DNA of 64,000 bases from Mangifera indica (lineage: Eukaryota > Streptophyta > Magnoliopsida > Sapindales > Anacardiaceae), in the NCBI RefSeq assembly GCF_011075055.1, contig NC_058144.1, positions 11,498,138-11,562,137 of the forward strand, read 5' to 3'. Below are positions 57,525-64,000 of the stretch, piece by piece; the first letter of the stretch is position 1; every line of letters begins with the position of its first letter. The position numbers and the translations under genes are program-made. The notes under the pieces were generated by a model. It saw nothing but the letters and a program-made list of their open reading frames with translations. It was not told where the DNA came from and searched no databases.

Positions 57525-58850
57525 ATCTCCCTCTCTAACATATGGTGAAAATGTTAGCTCTTCAACATTACTTGGAGTTTTGTCCCGCCATCTTGATGCA
57601 TAATTAGTGTTTGTCTCGGGTTACTATTTTAATCATCATGTTAGCTAGATTTTTATCAGTATGAATCTTCTTCAATGAAATATCTTAATTGTTCACCACT
57701 TCACAAATCCAATGGTGCCTTATATCAATATGTTTGATATAACAATGTTATATAACATTCTTACTCAAATCCAAAGCACTCTAGCTATCATTGTTAACCA
57801 GATACTCATTTTGCTTCAAACCCAGTTCTGAGAGAAATCTTTTCAACCAAAACATCTATTTACCTATTTCAATTACAGCAACATACTTAGCTTTATTTGT
57901 AAACAAGGCAACATATTTTTGCAATTTAGACTATCATGACACAACTCCTTTTGCAAAAGTAAACACATACCATGAAGTTGACTTTCTACTATCAAGGTCA
58001 CTAGTTATATCCGCATCAATATACCTTTCCAAAATTGGTTTTGAGCTATCAAAACACAAGCACATTTTAGAGCCACCTCTCAAGTATCTAAAAATCCATT
58101 TCCCAGCTTCATAATGATCTTTCCTTGGGTTAAAAAAATACTTGTTAACTACACTAACTGCATGAGCTATATTTGATCGGGTGCAAACCATAACATATAT
58201 CAGACTCTCAATTACAAAGGAGTAAGGAATAGTTACCATTTGTTCCCTCTTTTCCTTGGTAGAAAGGCAATATTTCTTGCTAAGTTTAAAGTGATTACTC
58301 AAAGGTGTGCTAACTGGTTTATCATTTTTCATATTAAATCTATCTAGAACTCACTCAACATACTTCTCTTTTGACAACCATAATTTTTTAAATTTCTTAT
58401 CATGAGTAATCTACAAAACTAAAATATGTTGTACCTCGCTTAGATCCTTCATGTCAAAGGAACTAAATAACTCTTTTTTTAAACCATCAATTACCTTAGC
58501 ATCAAACCTTACTATCAATATATCATCTACATAGAGCAAAAGGATCACAAATTTATCAACAAAGAACAATCTGAAATGCACACAATGATCTACCTTAATT
58601 TATAAATCATCATGAATGAGTCAAACTTTTTATACCATTGCCTAGGAGCTTGTTTCAAGTCATACAAGCTCTTCTTCAACTTGCAAACCATGTGTTCCTC
58701 TCCTTTAACTTCAAAGTCTTATAATTGCTCCATGTAGATTTCTTCATCTAAATCACTATAAAGGAAGGTAGTTTTAACATCTAACTATTCAAGCTCAAGA
58801 TCAAGACTAGTTGTCAAACCAAGAATTACACAAACTGGACAAGTTTTATG

Positions 58851-59376
58851 TTCAGTAACTCTATCACCATCTTTCTTCAACTTGAACACCCATTCATTCT
58901 TCAAAGACTTTTTATCTTTAAGAAGTTCAATCAACTTATAAGTATTATTCTTCTTCAAAGAATTAATATTTTCTTATATTGCTTTCATCCACTGAACTTT
59001 TTCCTTATGACTCTAAACTTCTTAGAAGCTTTTTGGCTCCTCCTCTTCAACAAGAGTGAAATACTCAAAACTAGGATATTTAGTGGATGGAATATACCTC
59101 CTACAAGATTTTCTTCAGTAACTTTATCACCATCTTTCTTCAACTTGAACACCCATTCATTCTTCAAAGACTTTTTATCTTTAAGAAGTTCAATCAACTT
59201 ATAAGTATTATTCTTCTTCAAAGAATTAATCTTTTCTTGTATTGCTTTCATCCACTAAACTCTTTCCTTATGACTCTAAACTTCTTGGAAGCTTTTTGGC
59301 TCCTCCTCTTCAACAAGAGTGAAATACTCAAAACTAGGATATTTAGTGGATGGAATATACCTCCTACGAGATTTTC
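58851..59376 (-). repeat. 263-bp tandem duplication within the RT region
   Basis: 58851-59113 and 59114-59376 are direct adjacent copies differing at a handful of bases (for example ACTCTATC/ACTTTATC, TTAGAAGC/TTGGAAGC, CTACAAGA/CTACGAGA). 263 is not a multiple of 3, so the duplication shifts the frame and the domain starts twice. Confidence 0.95.
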
Positions 59377-61745
59377 TTAGCTTTGGCCCTACAATTTGAG
59401 GTAAATGAGGCTACTTCCCTTGCGCAATACCTTCTACTTGTGCATCATCCACATTAGCTACTTCAGGCTCATTATATATCCTAAGTGTTTCATTCAACTC
59501 TTCTTTTGTGGCATGTTTGATAGAAGGAGATACTTGTGAAGGATCAACAAAATTGCTTATGTTTTGCTTTTCGGGTTTCTCTAACTTTAGTTCACGAAAT
59601 ACTATATCTCTAGATCGATAATCTTCTTTTTCTTTGGATCCCATAATTTGTAATCAAACTGTACATCTCCATAACCTGAAAATATACGAGGAGTTGCCTT
59701 ATCATCAAGTTTTTATCTATATTCCTTAGGTACATGCACGAGGCTTTGCAACCAAAAAACCTTCAAGTGAGAATAACTGACATCTTTCCCACTCTATACT
59801 TTTTTAGGAATATCATTCTCCAAATGAATTTGTAGAAATCTATTTATCAGGTAACAGGCAATGTAAAGTACTTCTCCCCAAAATGGCTTAGACAAATTTG
59901 TCATTTTGAGCAAACATTTGACCTTCTCAATAATGGTTCTGTTCATTCTCTTAGCCACACCATTATGTTATGAAGTGTTAGGAATTGTTTTCTCATGTCT
60001 GATGTCATGCTCTAAACAATAATTCTCAAAAACCTTTTATGTGTATTCACCTTCATTGTCAATACAAAGATATTTCAAGGATTTATCTCTCCCTTTTTAC
60101 CATGACATGAAACTTTTTGAAATACTAAAATACATAGTCTTATTTTCAAAATAAACACCCACACCTTTCGTGAAGCATCATCAATAAAAGTCACAAAATA
60201 TCTACTACCATCTATACTTTCTATCTCAATAAGATCACATACATCATAATAAACTAAATCAAGCATATTTTCTTTTCTTTTAGAGGTGCTACTAAAAATA
60301 AAAAATTGTTGCCAAATAAACAAATATCACAAGAGATTAAATTTGTATCGTTAGCAAAGGGATTGAGAGATTTTTTTTCCAATACCTACAACTCTTTCTC
60401 ATCAATATGAGTTGGTCTTTTATGCCATATGTTTTGTGAAGCATCATTTTCAACTGCATTCAGTTCATCATTTAAGTTATCATTAAGCAACTTCAACTGA
60501 ATCTTGTACAATCTATGGTGAGCCTTGCCTTTATCCACCACTATAAAACCTTTAGTGAGCTTCCACTTTTAATCAACAATAATATTATGATAACCTTTTG
60601 TATCCAAAGGACAAACAGATAACAAATTTAAATACAAACCTGGTACATGTTGCACATTTTTTAAAGTCAATGTTTAACCCAACTTAATCTACACACACAT
60701 CTCACCAACTCTTACTATGTTTATATGACTGGTATTGTCCATCTTTACTCTACCAATTTCTCTTGGCTTGTACATAGAAAAAATATTTTTCCTAGGTATT
60801 ACGTGATATCAAGCCTCTAAGTGAACAATTTATTCAATATCAGCATTAGTTTCAATGACAAAATTGCACCATTCCTCAAAAGAAATTTCTAATAATTCTT
60901 TATATTCATTAGATATAGTATCAGTTGTATCCTATTCATCTTTCGTTTTCTAATTCTTCTATTCTTTCTTGAAAGCCTTATAGATTTTCTTGATATGTCA
61001 TCCTTGTAATAGTGATAGTAAGTGAATTTTCCTTTTGATTGTGAGTTGCCTTTAGATTTATCATGCCCCTTAGGACTTTTACTCTTACGTATAACCCCGC
61101 TCTCTATGACAAGAGCCTATGAAGTATCTATACCTATATCATTGCATCTAGTCTTTTCATTATTTATGTTATCTTTTACCATCTACAAAGTTATTACACT
61201 ATTTAAAGTAGAGTTACTAAAAGACACTATCAATGTATCCTAATTATCTAACAAAGAACTCAAGAGAAGTAGAGTAAACAAATCTTCAGGTTTCCAAACT
61301 AGTTCACCAAATCCTAGAAATCACCCAAGTGATCTAAAATGGATTGCACTTCTCTGAACTTCAAGTTCAATATTCTTCTAATCATAAAGACTTTATTTTT
61401 AGCATGCTCTCTCTCATACATATCTTTTAATTTCTTCCACAAAACTCATGCATTAACTTCCTATCTAATATATGGGTAAACAGTGAACTCTACCCATTGC
61501 CTTATATTTCCTATAGTCTTCCTATGTAGTTTTTCCCAATCACCTTCAGATATCCTAACTAGCTTGTCATATCCTAATTTAATAGGATCAAATAAATCTT
61601 TGCAGTAAAGCAAATCCTACATCATCAACATTCAAATAGAATAATTGGTAGCTAACAATTTAAACATAGAACTTGAAGTTGAGCCTTTTATCTTAATTCA
61701 CACAATTAACCACATGTGCCAATTAACTTAAGCTTTGATATCACT

Positions 61746-62352
61746 TATTAGGGCCACAAACCTTAAATCTAATTATGCAAATTAAGTAAGTCAATCAATC
61801 ATAGAAAATATCAATTGCATGCAGGAAATAACACGAATAAACTACCAACAAGTGTATAGGATTTACGTGCAAAACCCTCTAATATAGAGGGAAAAAACCA
61901 CAAGCTAAATTTTGAATAAAATCCATTATCAAGAAAAATCAAGTACAATTACTATCAAGTTTATTATGAACTTGAGATCAACAATCAAGAAATACTCAAA
62001 TTATTTCCCTAGCCAAAACTCCACAATACTTTATGATTATAAATCAATACAAGAGAACTAACTATTCAAATAATTCTTGAAATAAACCATGATGAACTTG
62101 ATAATACCTAGTGATGAATCAAAGACCAAGGAAAAATCTAACCTTATCTATCTTTTATCTGCATAGGCAAGAAAAACAAACTTTTTGATGTGCTATTCTT
62201 GTTTTGTCTCTCTGTGTCACATTATCACCCCCAAAAATTGAAAAGAGATATATTTATACCTCTTAATAATAAAGACATCAATATAAAATCATCTTTTATT
62301 ATTATTATTATTTTATAATATAGGTTGCACTTTCAAGCTCATTAGGCCAACA
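61746..62352 (-). repeat. 5' LTR of the minus-strand copia element
   Basis: 607 bp; on the minus strand it starts TGTTGGCCTAATGAG and ends GGCCCTAATA, where CA is expected. Two bases later at 61743-61732 is TGATATCAAAGC, the tRNA-iMet primer site with two G-to-A changes. Longer than its partner, partly through extra ATT/TAT units near 62290. Confidence 0.85.
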
Positions 62353-63043
62353 CTTTCCCCATCCTCATCCCATAAGGAAATAGTCATCCCTTCTCCACCC
62401 CCTTACATTACCACAATTCAAATTTTTAATCTAGAAAACTGATACCAAAGACATTATTCAATTTTTATTTTTTGAATAATATTTTCAAGACAAAAATCAA
62501 AACCTAATCTTGAAAATTAAAAAACAAAAACTACTTAAACGATGAAAATCACATTCTTTGAAATTAGTTGGGGTATAAATTTACACAAGAATTGCACCCA
62601 AAAACAACCCACATGCTTGTTGTAGCTAGGAAAAAAATTGATGCACTCTAAATAGTTCTGACCAAATTTTCAAGATTTAGTATTGTCAATTTCAAGTTCT
62701 ACTTCATGGCTTCTTATATAAAAGTTCTAGTTTGGTCCATTTAGATCACAATCCCATAGCACAAAGACTACAAAAAGGAGAGGCCTTTGGTATTTGTTTT
62801 TATTTGGTAAACAAAGAAGAGCAAAATAGACTGCGAAAAAATGATAATAGAAAAAGAAAGAGGGATATAGAAGAAGAGAGGGGAATGAGTAGATGATAGA
62901 GTAGAGAAGGAGATAATTAGGTTAGGTTTTGTATAGTAACGATATTTTATTTATTATCTAAAAATACAATGGGTATTTTAATAAATTAGGCATGAGTTGG
63001 TGGGAATAATAGAGGTCAAATATAAGGTAAGATTAGATATATC
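62353..63043. other. Intergenic between two copia elements, no gene seen
   Basis: AT-rich with a purine-rich patch (AAAAGAGGGAATGAG type, 62820-62910). No frame or repeat copy is supported. Confidence 0.4.
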
Positions 63044-63342
63044 TGTTGCATATCTAGTGAATTTTCCACCACATGCGGTAAATGTTGACAAAAGCATGGG
63101 AATGCATTAATTTGCTTGGAAAATTGGCTTGGAATTTTGGCTGTAAATTTAGCCATTTTCTTTGACTAATGGGGCAGCCAAATGTCTATAAATAGCCCCC
63201 CCTCTCCTCACTTCAGATTCATTATTCTTCTTCTTCTCTTCATCCGGATCTGATATAAAATTATTCTCTCAGTTGTTTTCTCTTCTTCTCAATTTTTCTT
63301 TAATCATTTATCTTTTTTTATTTGTGTATTAAATTCATAACA
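63044..63342 (+). repeat. 5' LTR of a plus-strand copia element
   Basis: 299 bp from TGTTGCATATC to TTCATAACA. It carries a good TATA box (TCTATAAATAGCCCC, about 63188-63202) with a CT-rich leader after it. It is followed immediately by CGTTATCAACACGA (63343-63356), matching the CGTTATCAGCACGA primer-site motif of many plant copia elements with one change. The 3' LTR lies beyond the window. Confidence 0.8.
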
Positions 63343-63905
63343 CGTTATCAACACGATTTATTTAGGTATATTATATTCTTTCTGTTATGTTGTTATGCTG
63401 CTAATATGAATATCATAATGATGTCCTATTTAACTTTTAATTTATGTTATGTTTCTGTTTAATTTTCTATTATAATGATACCCTATTTGCAACCCGAAGT
63501 TTGCAAAATATTATAAATTTAGACCTGAAGTTCTGAACATCATTTATAACCTGAAGTTACAAAAATTATGAAAATGGACCTGAAGTCCTAAATATGATTA
63601 CGGTATATAACCTGAAGATCATAAAATCATGAGAAAATATATATAGGCCAGAAGTCCTATATTTCACCAAAATATTTATTATAATTACATCCCACTTGCA
63701 ACCTAAAGATTGCATAAGTGATGAAAATAATGAAATAGAAATCTAAAATATTATGTAAGTTTTACATAATATAAAATTATGAATATGAATCATAAAATTA
63801 GAAGTTTTGTGAATATATGATAAATAAGAACCTGAAGTTCACACATAATTTTTCTTCATTATATCACTAACTGTTATTTCTTTCATCAACCTGCAATTTG
63901 TAAAA
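63343..63905 (+). repeat. Copia leader with repeated ACCTGAAGTTC motif
   Basis: The untranslated leader between PBS and gag contains at least eight copies or near-copies of AACCTGAAGTTC (63492, 63523, 63549, 63578, 63610, 63647, about 63700, about 63829). Most are spaced about 25-40 bases, and all are on the plus strand. Many are followed by A-rich and ATTATGA-like spacers. Confidence 0.8.
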
Positions 63906-64000
63906 ATGGCAAATCTTATAAAACTTCAATATGTTGCCCTTCGATTAGATGGAGAAAATTATTCTGAATGGGCTTTGAACACAATTCTCCATCTACAATC
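63906..64000 (+). CDS. Copia gag N-terminus (partial, runs off the window)
   Basis: From ATG 63906 the frame is open for 31 codons to the window end: MANLIKLQYVALRLDGENYS, then EWALNT and an ILHLQ end. This is the gag N-terminal DUF4219/UBN2_2-type block found after such leaders (typically LxxLxFxALDISGxNYxxWxxD). Unlike the other copia remnants here it shows no stop in the visible part, so this may be a younger copy. Gag would form the virus-like particle in the cytoplasm. Confidence 0.75.
   Translation, partial: MANLIKLQYVALRLDGENYSEWALNTILHLQ

Larger units (their letters stand above)
56966..62352 (-). mobile_element. Nearly full-length, decayed Ty1/copia retrotransposon
   Basis: About 5.39 kb with paired LTRs, PBS and PPT. 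Reading leftward from the 5' LTR: leader and gag (about 61700-61000, broken), protease to integrase zinc region (about 60900-60350). Then the integrase core (60323-60075: LDLVYYDVCDLIEIESIDGS ... YFVTFIDDASRKVWVF), connector (59644-59411), RT start (59251 leftward: NNTYKLIELLKDKKSLKNEW), and the RT-RNase H linker and RNase H (58332-57934: KPVSTPLSNHFKLSKKYC ... DITSDLDSRKST). Stops and shifts in most domains make it non-functional. A 263-bp tandem duplication lies in the RT start. Flanks TATTT and CTTTC do not match, so the target duplication is worn or lost. Confidence 0.9.

Noticed and set aside
58848..59380. Two similar plus-strand frames of 118 and 97 codons
   Set aside because: Opposite-strand shadows of the 263-bp duplicated copia RT segment.

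Overview
The window is plant nuclear DNA, most likely from a eudicot. It is AT-rich, its genes have short exons and GT-AG introns, and its proteins are plant families (fibrillin, CML18-type calmodulin-like, R2R3-MYB, DPMS2). It is dense in plant-type transposons. I cannot name a species. All gene models come from reading frames and splice sites by eye; no database search was run.

Six genes look intact: (1) a plastid fibrillin of the FBN2/PAP3 type on + (4960-9038, three exons, 356 aa); (2) a four-EF-hand CML18-like protein on + (12926-13405, single exon, 159 aa); (3) DPMS2, the small ER subunit of dolichol-phosphate-mannose synthase, on - (14653-14989, two coding exons plus a 5'UTR intron, 80 aa); (4) a conserved plant protein of unknown function on - (16756-19344, two exons, 198 aa); (5) a small predicted single-pass membrane protein on + (32885-33556, three exons, 157 aa); (6) an R2R3-MYB factor on - (48058-49168, two exons, 319 aa). 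These genes do not form one pathway.

The rest is mostly transposon-derived. The left edge (1-1435) is the 5' end of a minus-strand LTR retrotransposon. 3947-4351 is a decayed hAT transposase. FBN2 intron 1 holds a 1.04-kb composite miniature LTR element (TRIM) with four LTR-like units and one shared 5-bp target duplication. 22.5-28.2 kb holds a decayed coding Mutator-like element (MULE) with about 80-bp inverted termini, seemingly inside another inverted-terminus element. 36.1-46.7 kb is a mosaic of Ty1/copia pieces on both strands, with one non-autonomous MULE inserted and a two-exon fragment of an AKR2-like ankyrin gene. 56966-62352 is a nearly full-length, decayed minus-strand copia element with both LTRs, primer-binding site (PBS) and polypurine tract (PPT). 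63044 to the end is the start of a plus-strand copia element.

Two short repeat families link the window together. One is a 0.6-0.9-kb non-autonomous MULE family (six copies, several with 9-bp target duplications). The other is a roughly 160-bp foldback MITE family (seven copies, one in a gene intron). There are also minisatellites of about 55, 65 and 90 bp, a 26-base poly-C tract, three (AT)n runs, a hAT-like MITE and a short interstitial telomere-like tract. I saw no CRISPR array, rRNA or tRNA gene, and none of the prokaryotic-style systems.
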